This document shows, piece after piece, positions 11,945-22,385 of a stretch of DNA of 64,000 bases. The translations under genes were made by a program, and so were the position numbers. Under the pieces are notes generated by a model that was given only the letters and a program-made list of their open reading frames with translations, had not been told where the DNA came from and made no database searches. Every line of letters begins with the position of its first letter. Position 1 is the first letter of the stretch. The DNA is from Pseudomonadota bacterium. Its GTDB lineage: Bacteria > Pseudomonadota > Gammaproteobacteria > Steroidobacterales > Steroidobacteraceae. The stretch spans positions 248,001-312,000 of the forward strand of contig JAFEDT010000006.1 of NCBI GenBank assembly GCA_018241445.1, in the 5' to 3' direction.

Positions 11945-12007
11945 TAACCGGCTGGACAGCGGCAAGCACAGCAGTGGGCCGCGCGGTTGTGATAAAAGGG
12001 CGCTCCC

Positions 12008-12445
12008 ATGGACATCTCCCACCTCGACATTGCGCACCTGGTGCAGTCATCCGTGGCGCCGGTCTTCCTGCTGTCGGGGGTGGCCGCGACCATCGGCTTC
12101 CTGACCGGCCGGCTGGCCCGCATTGTCGACCGGGCGCGGCAGCTGGAGATGAGGCTGGAAGCCCACCCGGGCAGCGCCGCGCATGTGCAGCAGGACATCG
12201 ACGTGCTGGCGAAGCGGGCGCGCTACATCAACTTCGCCATCTCCATGTGCACCATTGCCGCGCTGCTGGTGGCGCTGGTGGTGGTGGGACTTTTTGCCAA
12301 CGCATTCTTCGGCTCGGGCCTGGCGGGCGCCATCGCGCTGCTGTTCGTCGCCGCCATGCTGTGCCTGAGCGGCGCGTACATCATCTTCTTCATCGAAGTG
12401 CGCTTCGCCACCGCCGCGCTGCGCATCGGCCAGCCGCGCGCGTAG
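12008..12445 (+). CDS. DUF2721 family membrane protein
   Basis: This 145-residue protein matches the DUF2721 pattern: an N-terminal helix with APVFLLSGVAATIGFLTGRLARIVDRAR, a charged central helix, and two C-terminal membrane segments (ISMCTIAALLVALVVVGLFAN and GAIALLFVAAMLCLSGAYIIFF). The function of the family is unknown. It starts at ATG 12008 directly after GGGCGCTCCC and is transcribed away from the Rieske operon across a 95-base gap. It is probably monocistronic, as typA starts 180 bases downstream. Confidence 0.85.
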   Translation: MDISHLDIAHLVQSSVAPVFLLSGVAATIGFLTGRLARIVDRARQLEMRLEAHPGSAAHVQQDIDVLAKRARYINFAISMCTIAALLVALVVVGLFANAFFGSGLAGAIALLFVAAMLCLSGAYIIFFIEVRFATAALRIGQPRA

Positions 12446-12626
12446 CAGCACGGATTCGGGCCCCTGATCAGCCAAGGGCGCGCCCCGGGGGCGAGGCTGC
12501 GTGCGCCATGTCTGCAGGCGCTCCGCCCGCGCGGTGCGGTTTGCCGCGCGCGCGGCGCTCTGCTACCCTTCGCACCCTTTTTTCCAAGGATCCGCGCTGC
12601 GCAGTCCCGCGCCGCACGCCTCCCCG

Positions 12627-14453
12627 ATGCATCGCCCGATCCGCAACATCGCCATCATCGCGCACGTCGACCACGGCAAGACGACCCTGGTGGACTGCCT
12701 GCTGAAGCAGTCCGGGACCTTCGCCGCCCACGAGCGCCTGGGCGAGCGCATCATGGATTCCAACGACATCGAGCGCGAGCGCGGCATCACCATCCTGGCC
12801 AAGAACTGCGCCATCGAGTACGGCGGCACGCGCATCAACATCGTCGACACCCCCGGCCACGCCGACTTCGGCGGCGAGGTGGAACGGGTGCTTTCCATGG
12901 TGGACGGCGTGCTGCTGCTGGTGGACGCGGTCGAGGGCCCGATGCCGCAGACCCGCTTCGTCACGCGCAAGGCGCTGGCGCTGGGCCTGAAGGCAATCGT
13001 GGTGGTCAACAAGATCGACCGCCCCGGCGCGCGCCCGGCCTGGGTCATCGACCAGACCTTCGACCTGTTCGACAAGCTCGGCGCCAGCGACGCGCAGCTC
13101 GACTTCCCGGTGATCTACGCCTCGGCGCTGCAGGGCTGGGCCAGCACCGACCATACCGAGCGGCGGCCGGACATGTCGGCGCTGTTCGAGGCGATCCTGA
13201 CGCACGTGCCGCCGCCGGCGGCACAGGCCGACCTGCCGCTGCAGTTGCAGATCTCCACGCTCGACTACAACTCCTACGTCGGCCGCATCGGCATCGGCCG
13301 CATCCGCCGTGGCGTGGTGCGGCCGGGCACGACGGTGGCGCTGCGTTACGGCGCGGAGGACCGTGGCACCGCCAAGATCGCCCAGGTCCTCACCTTCACC
13401 GGGCTGCAGCGCAGCCCGACCGGGGAGGCCAGCGCCGGCGACATCGTCGCCATCACGGGCATCGAGGCGGTCAACATCGGGCTTACGGTCTGCGATCCGG
13501 AGCACCCCGCGGGCCTGCCGCCAATCAGCGTCGATGAACCGACACTGGCGATGAATTTCCAGGTCAACAGTTCGCCGCTCGCCGGGCGCGAAGGCAAGTT
13601 CGTCACCAGCCGCCAGATCCGCGAGCGCCTGTACCGCGAGCTGCAGAGCAACGTGGCGCTGCGGGTCGAGGACACCGACGAGCCGGAGGTGCTGCGCGTC
13701 TGCGGCCGCGGTGAACTGCACCTGACCATCCTCATCGAAAACATGCGGCGCGAGGGCTACGAACTGGCGGTGTCGCGGCCGCAGGTGCTGACGCGCCTGG
13801 TCGACGGCCAGGTGCACGAACCCTACGAGGCGCTGACCGTGGACATCGAGGACACCCACCAGGGCGCGGTGATGGAAGCCCTGGGCACCAGGCGCGCCGA
13901 GCTCACCGACATGAGCGTCGACGGCAACGGCCGCGCGCGCCTGGAGTACCGCGTGCCGGCGCGTGGCCTGATCGGCTTCCAGGGGGAATTCATGACCCTG
14001 ACACGCGGCACCGGGCTGATGTCGCACATCTTCGACGGCTTCGCTCCCGTCAAGGGTGACATCCCCGACCGCCACAACGGCGTGCTGGTCAGCAACGAGA
14101 ACGGCGAGGCGGTCGCCTACGCGCTGTTCAACCTGCAGGAGCGCGGGCGGCTGTTCGTGGGGCCCGGCGAGAAACTGTACGAGGGCATGATCATCGGCAT
14201 CCACAGCCGCGACAACGACCTGGTGGTCAATCCGATCAGGACCAAGAAGCTGACCAACATCCGCGCCGCCGGCAAGGACGACGCCATCCTGCTGACGCCG
14301 CCGATCGCGCTGACCCTGGAATACGCGGTCGAGTTCATCGCCGAGGACGAACTGGTGGAAGTCACGCCCGCCTCGATCCGCATCCGCAAGCGCTTCCTGA
14401 AGGAAAGCGACCGCAAGCGCGCCGCGCGCAGCGACACCGCCGCGGTGGGCTGA
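12627..14453 (+). CDS. typA: ribosome-associated translational GTPase BipA/TypA
   Basis: A 608-residue translation-factor GTPase that acts on the ribosome in stress adaptation and 50S assembly. The G domain is complete: [10 protein letters not shown] (G1), RGITI (G2), [11 protein letters not shown] (G3), NKIDR (G4). EF-G-like domains II, III and V follow, and the BipA-specific C-terminal domain includes [20 protein letters not shown] at 12627 gives the expected [18 protein letters not shown]; the open frame extends upstream to 12501, but that portion is not protein-like. No clear ribosome site is visible. A GC hairpin (14468-14484) without a T-run follows the stop. Confidence 0.97.
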   Translation: MHRPIRNIAIIAHVDHGKTTLVDCLLKQSGTFAAHERLGERIMDSNDIERERGITILAKNCAIEYGGTRINIVDTPGHADFGGEVERVLSMVDGVLLLVDAVEGPMPQTRFVTRKALALGLKAIVVVNKIDRPGARPAWVIDQTFDLFDKLGASDAQLDFPVIYASALQGWASTDHTERRPDMSALFEAILTHVPPPAAQADLPLQLQISTLDYNSYVGRIGIGRIRRGVVRPGTTVALRYGAEDRGTAKIAQVLTFTGLQRSPTGEASAGDIVAITGIEAVNIGLTVCDPEHPAGLPPISVDEPTLAMNFQVNSSPLAGREGKFVTSRQIRERLYRELQSNVALRVEDTDEPEVLRVCGRGELHLTILIENMRREGYELAVSRPQVLTRLVDGQVHEPYEALTVDIEDTHQGAVMEALGTRRAELTDMSVDGNGRARLEYRVPARGLIGFQGEFMTLTRGTGLMSHIFDGFAPVKGDIPDRHNGVLVSNENGEAVAYALFNLQERGRLFVGPGEKLYEGMIIGIHSRDNDLVVNPIRTKKLTNIRAAGKDDAILLTPPIALTLEYAVEFIAEDELVEVTPASIRIRKRFLKESDRKRAARSDTAAVG

Positions 14454-14513
14454 AGAGTCGCGCAGCGGCGCCCCTCAAGGGCGCGATTGGCCCGGGTCGC
14501 CGATCTGCTGACG

Positions 14514-14519
14514 TATAAT
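14514..14519 (+). promoter_or_regulatory. putative -10 box of glpK
   Basis: A perfect TATAAT hexamer lies 36 bases before the glpK start codon, in the typA-glpK gap. No convincing -35 hexamer is found at 16-18 bases spacing; TTGGCC (14487-14492) is 21 bases away, so the promoter may need an activator. Low to moderate confidence. Confidence 0.4.
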
Positions 14520-14555
14520 TGACCCGGTCGTGCCCGGGCGTCGAGGATCGCGCGC

Positions 14556-16055
14556 ATGAGCAAGTACATCGGAGCGCTGGACCAGGGCACCACGAGCACC
14601 CGCTTCATCATCTTCGATCGAGCCGGTGAAATAATTGCCAGCGCGCAACAGGAGCATCGCCAGATCTATCCAAGACCCGGCTGGGTGGAGCACGACGCCC
14701 GGGAGATCTGGCACAACACCCAGCAGGTCATCGCCGCGGCGCTCGCGGGCCGCGGGCTTGCCGCGTCTGATCTCGCCGCCATCGGCATTACCAACCAGCG
14801 TGAAACGACGGTCCTGTGGGACAGGCGCAGCGGTGAGCCCTTGCACCCTGCACTGGTCTGGCAGGATACCCGGGTTGCCGACCAGGTCGCCCACTACGCG
14901 CAGCACGGCGGTCATGATCGCTTTCGTGAGCGGACCGGCCTGCCACTGGCGAGCTATTTCAGCGCGCTGAAGCTGCGCTGGCTGCTCTCCCAGGTACCCA
15001 ATGCGCGCGCCATGGCCGCGGCAGGGGATGCCCTGTTCGGCACCATTGATTCCTGGATCCTGTGGAATCTGACCGGTGGCCCCGGGCGCGGCGTGCATCT
15101 GACCGATGTCACGAACGCCAGCCGGACCCAGCTCATGCATCTGCGTACCCTCGACTGGGACGCGCAGCTCCTCGATGAATTCGGGATTCCCCGCGCCTGC
15201 CTGCCGCGCATCGTCCCCTCGAGTGCGCCCTACGGTTCCACGAATGTTCCATCCCTGGCGGGCGTGCCAGTGTCCGGCATGCTCGGCGATCAGCAGGCCG
15301 CCCTCGTCGGCCACGCCTGCTTCCAGCAAGGGTGTGTCAAGAACACTTACGGCACCGGTTGTTTCCTGCTCATGAATACGGGTGAGGAGGTGGTGCATTC
15401 GAAAGCCGGCCTCATCACCACTGTCGCTTACCAGTTTGGCAATGCGGCTGCCTGTTACGCGCTGGAAGGGTCCGTTGCGGTGGCGGGCGCGCTGGTGAAG
15501 TGGCTGCGGGATGGCCTGGGAATCATCCGCGACAGCGCTGACGTGGAAGCGCTCGCCAGCCAGGCGCAGGACAACGGTGACGTGTATTTCGTCCCTGCTT
15601 TCTCGGGCTTGTACGCCCCGCACTGGCGCGCGGACGCCCGCGGGGTCATCGCGGGCCTGACTGCGTATGCCGGCCGGGCCCACATCGCGCGTGCGGCGCT
15701 GGAGGCAACCGCCTACCAGACACAGGAGGTACTGGCCGCCATGGAACAGGATTCCGGCGTGCGGGTGAAAGAGCTGCGCGTCGACGGCGGCATGGTGGTG
15801 AACGAGCTGCTCATGCAGTTCCAGGCGGACATTCTCGATGCGACGATCGTACGTCCGCAGGTAATCGAGACCACGGCGCTGGGCGCGGCCTACGCAGCAG
15901 GGCTCGCCGTCGGGTATTGGGAGAGTCAGCGGGACGTGTCCGCAAACTGGAAATCCAGTCGCTGCTGGAAACCGCAGATGGATCCCGCGCGGCGCCGGTC
16001 CCTGTGTCATTCGTGGAGCAAGGCGGTTGCCCGGTCACTTGGTTGGGTTGACTGA
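14556..16055 (+). CDS. glpK: glycerol kinase
   Basis: A 499-residue FGGY-family kinase that phosphorylates glycerol to sn-glycerol 3-phosphate using ATP. The start motif [21 protein letters not shown] holds the ATP phosphate-binding loop; [13 protein letters not shown] and the C-terminal [18 protein letters not shown] are diagnostic for GlpK. GAGGA precedes ATG 14556. The aquaglyceroporin-type gene begins 42 bases after its stop, so the two form a glycerol uptake and trapping operon. No glpD or glpR is in the window. Codon use looks slightly less GC-extreme than the neighbours, which could reflect a different ancestry, but no statistics were computed. Confidence 0.96.
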   Translation: MSKYIGALDQGTTSTRFIIFDRAGEIIASAQQEHRQIYPRPGWVEHDAREIWHNTQQVIAAALAGRGLAASDLAAIGITNQRETTVLWDRRSGEPLHPALVWQDTRVADQVAHYAQHGGHDRFRERTGLPLASYFSALKLRWLLSQVPNARAMAAAGDALFGTIDSWILWNLTGGPGRGVHLTDVTNASRTQLMHLRTLDWDAQLLDEFGIPRACLPRIVPSSAPYGSTNVPSLAGVPVSGMLGDQQAALVGHACFQQGCVKNTYGTGCFLLMNTGEEVVHSKAGLITTVAYQFGNAAACYALEGSVAVAGALVKWLRDGLGIIRDSADVEALASQAQDNGDVYFVPAFSGLYAPHWRADARGVIAGLTAYAGRAHIARAALEATAYQTQEVLAAMEQDSGVRVKELRVDGGMVVNELLMQFQADILDATIVRPQVIETTALGAAYAAGLAVGYWESQRDVSANWKSSRCWKPQMDPARRRSLCHSWSKAVARSLGWVD

Positions 16056-16097
16056 CGTCGAACAAAGCGCAAATCAAGCGCCCAGGGGGTTTAGGTG

Positions 16098-16823
16098 ATG
16101 CACTCGGGCTTTTTGGGCGAACTGGTCGGAACTTCCGTCCTGATACTGCTCGGAAACGGTGTGGTCGCGTGTGTGACGCTCAAGGAGTCTTACGGCCAGA
16201 GCGGCGGCTGGATCGTCATCACGGCAGGCTGGTGCTTCGCGGTCATGGCGGGGGTGTTCGCCGCACTCGCCTTCGGCAGCCACGCCTATCTGAATCCCGC
16301 CGTCACGGTGGGCGTGGCGATAGCGACGGGCCGATGGCATGACGTGCCTGCGTACATCGCCGCGCAATTTCTCGGAGCCATGTTGGGCGCCATGTTGGTG
16401 TGGCTTCACTATCTGCCGCATTGGGGGGTGACTCCGGATGCGGCGGGCAAGCGGGCCTGTTTCTGTACCTCGCCCGCGATCCGTCGCCTGCCGGCGAACC
16501 TGCTGAGTGAGATCATCGGTACGTTCGTACTGGTGCTGGTTGCGGCCGCCCTGGCTTCGAACCGGGTCGCGCCCGGCGGATTATCTCCGGGTGTCGGACC
16601 ACTGCTGGTGGGCTTCCTGGTTTGGGCCATTGGCCTGTCGCTGGGAGGACCCACAGGCTACGCAATCAACCCGGCGCGCGACCTCGGGCCGCGAGTCGTC
16701 CATGCGCTGGTTCCGCTGGCGGGCAAGGGGGGTTCGGAATGGGGTTACGCGGTGGTGCCCGTACTGGGACCCATGATCGGTGCAGCCGTCGCCGGACTGC
16801 TCATCCGCGCAGCGGCAATCTGA
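16098..16823 (+). CDS. glpF: MIP-family glycerol facilitator
   Basis: This 241-residue membrane channel has both NPA boxes: LNPAVTVG in the first half and INPARDLGPR in the second. The Asp after the second NPA (NPARD) is typical of aquaglyceroporins rather than water-only aquaporins. Six helices plus two half-helices fit the hydrophobic pattern. Its position directly after glpK supports glycerol as substrate. ATG 16098 is preceded at 9 bases by AGGGGG; an in-frame GTG immediately upstream (16095) could also initiate. Confidence 0.94.
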   Translation: MHSGFLGELVGTSVLILLGNGVVACVTLKESYGQSGGWIVITAGWCFAVMAGVFAALAFGSHAYLNPAVTVGVAIATGRWHDVPAYIAAQFLGAMLGAMLVWLHYLPHWGVTPDAAGKRACFCTSPAIRRLPANLLSEIIGTFVLVLVAAALASNRVAPGGLSPGVGPLLVGFLVWAIGLSLGGPTGYAINPARDLGPRVVHALVPLAGKGGSEWGYAVVPVLGPMIGAAVAGLLIRAAAI

Positions 16824-16835
16824 TCGGCCCGATCA

Positions 16836-16850
16836 TTACCGCAGCGGTAA
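16836..16850. terminator. hairpin between convergent glpF and folE
   Basis: TTACCG-CAG-CGGTAA forms a 6-bp stem with a 3-base loop in the 45-base gap between convergent genes. There is no T-run on either strand, so it is a weak terminator candidate; a protein-binding dyad is the alternative. Confidence 0.35.
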
Positions 16851-16868
16851 CTGTTCAGCCGGGCTGCT

Positions 16869-17465
16869 TCAGCCGTGCTGCGCGCCGCCGATGCCGATGA
16901 AGCGCAGGAACTCCGCGCGGGTGCGGGCGTCGCTGCGGAAGGTGCCGGTCATGCGGCTGGTGACCATCGACACGCCGCGCTTGTGCACCCCGCGCGTGGT
17001 CATGCACTGGTGCACGGCGTCCACCACCACCCCCACGCCGCGCGGCCGCAGCACCTCGGTGATGCAGTCGGCGATCTGCGCCGTCAGCTTCTCCTGGACC
17101 TGGAAGCGGCGCGCGTAACCGTCGACCACGCGCGCCAGCTTACTGATGCCTACCACCTTGCTGTCCGGCAGATAGCCGATGTGCACGCGGCCGATGATCG
17201 GCGCCATGTGGTGCTCGCAGTGCGACTCGAAGGAGATGTCGCGCAACACGATGACCTCATCGTAGCCGCCGACCTCCTCGAAGGTGCGGCGCAGGTCGGC
17301 GGCGGGGTTGGCCCGGTAGCCCGAGAACCAGTCGCGGTAGGCATCCACCACGCGCGCCGGGGTGTCGCGCAGGCCCTCGCGCTGCGGATCCTCGCCCGCC
17401 CAGCGCAGCAGCGTACGCACCGCCGCCTCGGCCGTGCGCCGTGAAACCTTGGGTTGAACGGCCAT
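16869..17465 (-). CDS. folE: GTP cyclohydrolase I
   Basis: A 198-residue enzyme that converts GTP to 7,8-dihydroneopterin triphosphate, the first step of folate (and tetrahydrobiopterin-type) synthesis. Zinc ligands are visible in [12 protein letters not shown] (Cys and His) and in VHQCMTTRG (second Cys); RDTPARV and GISKLARVV are family hallmarks. ATG at 17465 ([16 protein letters not shown]) is preceded by GGGAG at a good distance; the open frame runs 47 codons further upstream without resembling the family. It is 70 bases downstream of the YeiH-type gene and may be cotranscribed. Confidence 0.96.
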   Translation of the reverse strand: MAVQPKVSRRTAEAAVRTLLRWAGEDPQREGLRDTPARVVDAYRDWFSGYRANPAADLRRTFEEVGGYDEVIVLRDISFESHCEHHMAPIIGRVHIGYLPDSKVVGISKLARVVDGYARRFQVQEKLTAQIADCITEVLRPRGVGVVVDAVHQCMTTRGVHKRGVSMVTSRMTGTFRSDARTRAEFLRFIGIGGAQHG

Positions 17466-17535
17466 CCACTGCTCCCTTCGTCCCCGGCAGGCTTGCGCGC
17501 GGGACAGGCAGGATGCCTGTATCCAGCGCTTTACA

Positions 17536-18666
17536 CTAGGGAAAGAAGTGCCACAGCGCCGCGGTAAGCCCCAGGCTGCAGGCGCCGACCAGGCTCGCCA
17601 CCGCAAAACCGGAAGCCAGGGGCCGCCAGCCGATGCGCCACATGTCGGTGAAGGAAACGGAAAGTCCCACCGCCGTCATGCCGCAGGTCAGAAACAGGTC
17701 CGAGGCGGTGTAGCCGGTGTTGATCGCCGCCTGCCACCACGGCGATGCGTGGAAGGCCGCATCGCCCAGCGTGCGCAGGACGATGAAGCCCAGGAAGGCC
17801 AGCACGAAGAAGGGCACGAGCCGCACCGGCGCGCCACCGCGGGCTGCCTCATCGCCTTCCCCGGCGGCATCCGCCCCGTCCACGGCGCGCAACTGCGCCT
17901 CGTAGCGCCGGGCCAGCCAGGCCCCCAGCGGGATCAGCACGGCGATCGACAGGTTGCGCAGGAGCTTGGCGACGCTGGCGGCAGCCAGTGCCTCGGGCTG
18001 TTGCATCTGCTGCGAATACATCAGCGCCGCGCCCACGACCTGCGAGGTGTCGTGTATGGCCGTGCCCAGAAAGATTCCCGCGTGCCGCGGCGAGGCGGCG
18101 AAGAAATGGCCGGCAACCCAGGGATAGCAGAGCATCGCGGCGCAGCCGAACAGCACCACGCAGGTGACTGCGAAGGCGGTCTCGGCGTGCCGCGCACGGA
18201 TCACCGGGGACATCGCCACCACCGCGGTCGCGCCGCACACCGCCGTGCCTACCGCCAGCAGGATACCCAGACGCCGCGGCACCGCCAGCACGCGCGCGAG
18301 AACGAGTCCGGCAGTCAGCGCCACGGTGAGGCAGGTGAGCGCCACCGGCAATGCGGTCAGCGCGATCGCGCCGGCGCCCGCCAGTGTCAGGCGCAGGCCC
18401 ACCAGTGCAATCCCGCTGCGCAGCAGCTGGTGCATGGCCCAGCGCAGGCCGGAGGTGGCCCAGGCCGGCACGCCGAGCGTATTGCGCCAGAGCATGCCGA
18501 GGACGACCGCGCACATGACCGGGCTCAGCGGGAACTTCGGCAGGCCCGCCGCACCGGCCGCCAGCGCCTGCGAGATGGCGCGCGCGACCAGCGCCAGGGC
18601 GATTGCGGCAAGCAGACCAGGCAGGCCCTGCCGCAGCGAGCCCCAGGAGCGCTGCAGGGTGCTCAC
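17536..18666 (-). CDS. yeiH: YeiH/UPF0324 family putative sulfate exporter
   Basis: A 376-residue polytopic inner-membrane protein with roughly ten helices. Family signatures include [18 protein letters not shown] near residue 46, [30 protein letters not shown] (a conserved substrate-site segment) and the terminal half [13 protein letters not shown]. Related proteins are annotated as sulfate exporters, though experimental support is thin. GTG start at 18666 lies one base after the stop of the upstream DUF6356 gene, so the two are translationally coupled. No cys or sulfonate genes are adjacent to sharpen the substrate. Confidence 0.88.
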   Translation of the reverse strand: MSTLQRSWGSLRQGLPGLLAAIALALVARAISQALAAGAAGLPKFPLSPVMCAVVLGMLWRNTLGVPAWATSGLRWAMHQLLRSGIALVGLRLTLAGAGAIALTALPVALTCLTVALTAGLVLARVLAVPRRLGILLAVGTAVCGATAVVAMSPVIRARHAETAFAVTCVVLFGCAAMLCYPWVAGHFFAASPRHAGIFLGTAIHDTSQVVGAALMYSQQMQQPEALAAASVAKLLRNLSIAVLIPLGAWLARRYEAQLRAVDGADAAGEGDEAARGGAPVRLVPFFVLAFLGFIVLRTLGDAAFHASPWWQAAINTGYTASDLFLTCGMTAVGLSVSFTDMWRIGWRPLASGFAVASLVGACSLGLTAALWHFFP

Positions 18667-18667
18667 C

Positions 18668-18931
18668 TCAGGACGGGATGCGGGTAGTGTTGGAGAAGGT
18701 GGCAGACGGCGCGCGTCGGCGGTTGATGATCATGCGCTCGTTGAGACTGGCGATGGCGCGGCTGCCGGTGTGGACGAACAGGAACGGCAGCACCCCGTGG
18801 ACCAGACAGGCCAGTCCCGAGAACACCATGCGCAACCCGAAGCCGCTGGCACGCTGCAGGTGTTCGCCGTAGGTCTCCCCGACCGAGGCGGGGTGATCGG
18901 TGAATGCGCGCAAGGGATGCATGCGGGTCAT
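18668..18931 (-). CDS. DUF6356 family small membrane protein
   Basis: An 87-residue protein with the DUF6356-like pattern HPASVGETYGEHLQRASGFGLRM, one hydrophobic segment (FSGLACLVHGVLPFLFVHTGS) and a basic tail. The function is unknown. It is the first gene of a pair with the YeiH-type exporter (one-base gap), so it may assist that transporter. A second ATG three codons in (MHPLRAF) is an alternative start. Confidence 0.75.
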   Translation of the reverse strand: MTRMHPLRAFTDHPASVGETYGEHLQRASGFGLRMVFSGLACLVHGVLPFLFVHTGSRAIASLNERMIINRRRAPSATFSNTTRIPS

Positions 18932-19036
18932 CCTAAAGAGATAGGCGCGCGACAGGATTGCGAATGTGGGGGCGCAAAGCCGGTAGTAGGGAAATAAAGT
19001 TGCTCAATAATGGCGTACGTAGGAAACTGTATTTCC

Positions 19037-19516
19037 ATGGACAAGCTGGATACCAGAATCCTGGACCTCCTCCAGAGTCATGGGAACCTGACGGTGGCCG
19101 ACATCGCGGAGCGGGTCGGGCTGTCGAAAGCACCCTGCTGGCGCAGGATCCAGAAGATGACCGACAGTGGCGTCATCCGCGGCACGGTGACGCTGCTCAA
19201 TCCCCAGGCATTGAATGTCGGCACGACGGTGTTCGTCACCCTCAAGACCGGCAACCACAGCGAGGCGTGGTTCCAGAAGTTCGTGCGCGCGGTGCGCGAC
19301 ATCCCGGAGGTGACGGAAATCCACCGCATGAGCGGCGACGTCGACTACCTGATGCGCGTGGTGGTGCCGGACATTGACACCTACGACGTGGTCTACAAGC
19401 GGCTGATTGCCGCCGTGGATTTCCAGGACGTCAGCGCCAGCTTCTCGCTCGAGACCATCAAGTCGACCACCGCGCTGCCGCTGAATTATCTGGGCGCTGC
19501 GCGGGATAAGAACTGA
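19037..19516 (+). CDS. Lrp/AsnC family transcriptional regulator
   Basis: A 159-residue feast/famine regulator. The N-terminal helix-turn-helix is MDKLDTRILDLLQSHGNLTVADIAERVGLSKAPCWRRIQKM-type, and the C-terminal RAM ligand domain ends with SFSLETIKSTTALPL. ATG at 19037 is favoured because it gives the standard MDKLD start with AGGAAA upstream; ATG at 19010 would add nine residues. It is divergent from the DUF6356-YeiH pair and convergent with the EmrB gene, so the first pair is its most likely local target. Ligand unknown. Confidence 0.92.
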   Translation: MDKLDTRILDLLQSHGNLTVADIAERVGLSKAPCWRRIQKMTDSGVIRGTVTLLNPQALNVGTTVFVTLKTGNHSEAWFQKFVRAVRDIPEVTEIHRMSGDVDYLMRVVVPDIDTYDVVYKRLIAAVDFQDVSASFSLETIKSTTALPLNYLGAARDKN

Positions 19517-19574
19517 GCTGGCGCTGCCTGCCAGACTTATTACCCGGCCCGTCCATGGGCCTCGCCCTGCGGGC

Positions 19575-19592
19575 CGCCGGCAAGAGCCGGCG
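19575..19592. terminator. possible bidirectional hairpin terminator
   Basis: CGCCGGC-AAGA-GCCGGCG makes a 7-bp GC stem with a tetraloop between convergent lrp-type and EmrB genes. Only short T/C runs follow, so it is a weak intrinsic terminator. Confidence 0.4.
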
Positions 19593-19608
19593 TTCAAGTC
19601 CTGCCGAT

Positions 19609-21156
19609 TCAGTCTGCCGCCACGGGTGCGGTGAGGGCGTGGAAGGGCGGCCGCGCCAGCCACAACAGCAGTGACAGCAGGATCAGCATGACGGCGGTCA
19701 CGCGGAAGATCTCATCGGCCGCCAGCATGAACGACTGCTGACTCACCAGGTTGTCCAGTATCGCGGCGCCCTGCTGACTGCCCGCGCCCTGCCCGGCTGC
19801 CGCCGTGAAGGCCGCGGTATGCTGTGGATCCCAGACTGTCAGCGTCTCCACCAGGCGCGTGTGATGCACCGCTTCGCGGCTCTGCCACAGGCTGGTGAAC
19901 ATGGAGGTGCCCAGGCCGGCGCAAGACATGCGCATGAAGCTCGAGACGCCCAGGGCGCTTGCGGCACGCTGTGGCACCAGGGTGGACAGCATGATGATGG
20001 TCAGCGGCGTGAACATCAGCAGCACGCTGAAGCCAAGCAGCAGCTGCGGCTGAAGAAACTGCCAGGCCGGATGCCCGGTGGTAAAGCCCGACCGCAGCCA
20101 CATGACCGCAGCGGAAATCGCGAAGGACAAGGTGATCAGCAGGCGCGGATCGAAGCGGTGCACGTGGCGGCCGACGAAGCGCGCGCCGATGATGGGCGCC
20201 AGGCCGACCGGCGCCAGCACCAGGCCGGCCCAGGTGGCGGTGTAGCCCAGTTGCGTCTGCAGGAGCAGCGGCAGCAGCACGTTGCCGCCCAGGTAGGCGC
20301 CGTACACCAGACTGGCTGCGCCCGCGGCGACGGCAAAATTGCGGTTACGGAACAGCGACAGATCCACAATCGGGTGCTCGTCGCCGAGTTCCCAGACCAG
20401 GAAGTAGGCCAGGCCCACCACCACCACCACCGCCAGCGCAATGATCAGTGGTGAGTCGAACCAGTTCTCGTCGCTCCCCAGGTCCAGCATGATCTGCAGC
20501 GCGCCGACCCAGATCACCAGCAGCACCAGCCCCATCCAGTCGATCGGCGGGCGATGGATCGCGCTCTCCATATGGCGCAGCGGACCGACGATCAGTGTGA
20601 CGGCCACGATCCCGACCGGAACATTGATGAAGAAGATCCACGGCCAGGAGGCGTTGTCGGAGATGTAGCCGCCCAGGATGGGTCCCACCACCGGGGCAAC
20701 CACCGCGATCGTGGCCCACAGCGCCAGCGCGTGGCCGCGCTTGTGCGGCGGGTATATGGTCAGCATCAGCGCCTGCGACAGCGGCATCAGCGGGCCGGCG
20801 ACCGCACCCTGGATCACGCGCGCGATCACCAGTGTCGGCATGTTGGGGGCGAGCCCGCACATGAGGGACGCCACCGTGAACAGCACCGTAGCGGCGACGA
20901 ACAGCCGCAACTGCCCGATGCGCTCCGCCAGCCGCCCGGTGAGCGGCATGGCGATCGCCGTCGCCACGCTGAACGAAGTGATGATCCACGTGCCCTGCGT
21001 GGCGCTGATGCCCATGAAGCCGGCGATGGTGGGCACCGACACGTTGGCGATGGTGGAATCCAGCACCTGCATGAAGGTGGCGAGCGATACCCCGACGGTC
21101 GCCAGGGCCAGCGGTGCGCCGTGCAGGATCCCCAGCGGGGCGCGGGCCTGGGTCAT
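19609..21156 (-). CDS. emrB: DHA2 family MFS drug transporter, EmrB type
   Basis: A 515-residue 14-helix proton antiporter of the EmrB/QacA type, the inner-membrane pump of a tripartite efflux system. N-terminal hallmark LATFMQVLDSTIANVSVPTIAG (motif D1) and GWRW-like segment SWPWIFFINVPVGIVAV are clear; motif C-like GPILGGYISD is also present. ATG 21156 abuts the stop of the emrA-type gene with no gap. It is the last gene of marR-nodT-emrA-emrB, so its expression should follow the MarR-type repressor. Substrate not predictable from sequence. Confidence 0.93.
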   Translation of the reverse strand: MTQARAPLGILHGAPLALATVGVSLATFMQVLDSTIANVSVPTIAGFMGISATQGTWIITSFSVATAIAMPLTGRLAERIGQLRLFVAATVLFTVASLMCGLAPNMPTLVIARVIQGAVAGPLMPLSQALMLTIYPPHKRGHALALWATIAVVAPVVGPILGGYISDNASWPWIFFINVPVGIVAVTLIVGPLRHMESAIHRPPIDWMGLVLLVIWVGALQIMLDLGSDENWFDSPLIIALAVVVVVGLAYFLVWELGDEHPIVDLSLFRNRNFAVAAGAASLVYGAYLGGNVLLPLLLQTQLGYTATWAGLVLAPVGLAPIIGARFVGRHVHRFDPRLLITLSFAISAAVMWLRSGFTTGHPAWQFLQPQLLLGFSVLLMFTPLTIIMLSTLVPQRAASALGVSSFMRMSCAGLGTSMFTSLWQSREAVHHTRLVETLTVWDPQHTAAFTAAAGQGAGSQQGAAILDNLVSQQSFMLAADEIFRVTAVMLILLSLLLWLARPPFHALTAPVAAD

Positions 21157-22368
21157 CTACGGGTTGCTGTGCTGCCCGGCCGGCTGTGCCGGGAGGTCCC
21201 GGGTGTTGTCACGGATGATTTGCGCGATGCGCGCCTGTACCGGCGCCAGATCCATGTCATAAGCGTCGGTGCTCAGCACCGGCTGTGCGGGCGGCGTCTG
21301 CGCCAGCGGCGCCCCGGAGCTGTCGCGCACATCGACAGTGGTCCGCGTCGACAGGCCGATGCGCAGCGGGTGGGCCTCGAGGTCTCGCGGGTCGAGCTGG
21401 ATGCGCACCGGCACACGCTGCACCACCTTGATCCAGTTGCCGGTGGCGTTCTGCGCCGGCAACAGGGCGAATGCCGCCCCGGTGCCCATGCCAACGCCCT
21501 GCACCGTCCCGTGATATTTCACCCCGCTGCCGTACACGTCGGCAATCACCGTGACGGGCTGGCCGATGCGCATGCGCTCGATCTGTACTTCCTTGAAGTT
21601 GGCTTCCACCCGCAGCCGGTCCAGCGCGACAATCGCCATGAGGGGCGTGCCCGGGCTAACCCGCTCCCCGAGCTGCACCGCGCGCCGTGCAACGTAGCCG
21701 CTGTGCGGCGCGCGCACGCTGGTGCGCTGCAGAGCCAGCCAGGCGCGCTGCACCTGCGTGGCCGCCGCCTGCACATCCGGGTTCTGCGCGACGTCTGTGT
21801 GGCCGACCAGCGCCAGGCTGGCCGCCAGGTTCTTCTGTGCGGCCGTCAGCGCATCGCGCGCCGCATTGAGCGCGTCGCGCGCGTGTCCCAGCTCCTCGCT
21901 GGACACCGCGCCGCTGCTTGCGAGGTTACGCCGACGGTTGAAGTCGGCCTCCGCCCGCGCCAGGTCGCTGCGGCGCTGGCCGACCACCGCCTCCAGCTGG
22001 TCGCGATTGGCGAACACCGTGCGGGTCTGGCGCACTACGCGCGCCAGCTGCTGCTCGGCATCCTCAAGCGCCACCTCGGCGTCGGTGGAATCGAGCTTCA
22101 CCAGCACCTGTCCGGCCCGCACGCGGTCGGTCTCGTCGGCGCCGATGGCGACGACTGTGCCGCTTACCTGCGACATGACATTCATCAGGTCGCCGGCGAC
22201 GTAGGCGTCATCGGTGTCGGGATAGTTGCGCGCGTACAGGAACCACCACGCGCCCACCAGCAGCGCCACCACGCCCAGGGCGATTGTCAGGGCCACCAGC
22301 CACGCGCGCCGCCGGCGCTGCAGCGCTGCAGTGGCGGCCTGATTCTCGGGTTCGGTACTCGCGTCCAT
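21157..22368 (-). CDS. emrA: HlyD/EmrA family membrane-fusion protein
   Basis: This ~403-residue periplasmic adaptor links EmrB to the outer-membrane channel. One membrane anchor (~20-45: RRAWLVALTIALGVVALLVGAWWFLYA) is followed by the barrel motif YPDTDDAYVAGDLMNVMSQVSGTV, a long alpha-hairpin (to ~210) and beta domains. ATG at 22368 is chosen; an in-frame TTG at 22389 overlapping the end of the NodT gene would add seven residues. Gene order and zero spacing to emrB support a single efflux complex. Confidence 0.92.
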   Translation of the reverse strand: MDASTEPENQAATAALQRRRRAWLVALTIALGVVALLVGAWWFLYARNYPDTDDAYVAGDLMNVMSQVSGTVVAIGADETDRVRAGQVLVKLDSTDAEVALEDAEQQLARVVRQTRTVFANRDQLEAVVGQRRSDLARAEADFNRRRNLASSGAVSSEELGHARDALNAARDALTAAQKNLAASLALVGHTDVAQNPDVQAAATQVQRAWLALQRTSVRAPHSGYVARRAVQLGERVSPGTPLMAIVALDRLRVEANFKEVQIERMRIGQPVTVIADVYGSGVKYHGTVQGVGMGTGAAFALLPAQNATGNWIKVVQRVPVRIQLDPRDLEAHPLRIGLSTRTTVDVRDSSGAPLAQTPPAQPVLSTDAYDMDLAPVQARIAQIIRDNTRDLPAQPAGQHSNP

Positions 22369-22385
22369 GGAATCAGCTGTGCCTT

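Noticed and set aside
12468..14204. 578-codon minus-strand open frame across typA
   Set aside because: Mirror of typA codons; composition typical of antisense GC-rich frames and no recognisable family.
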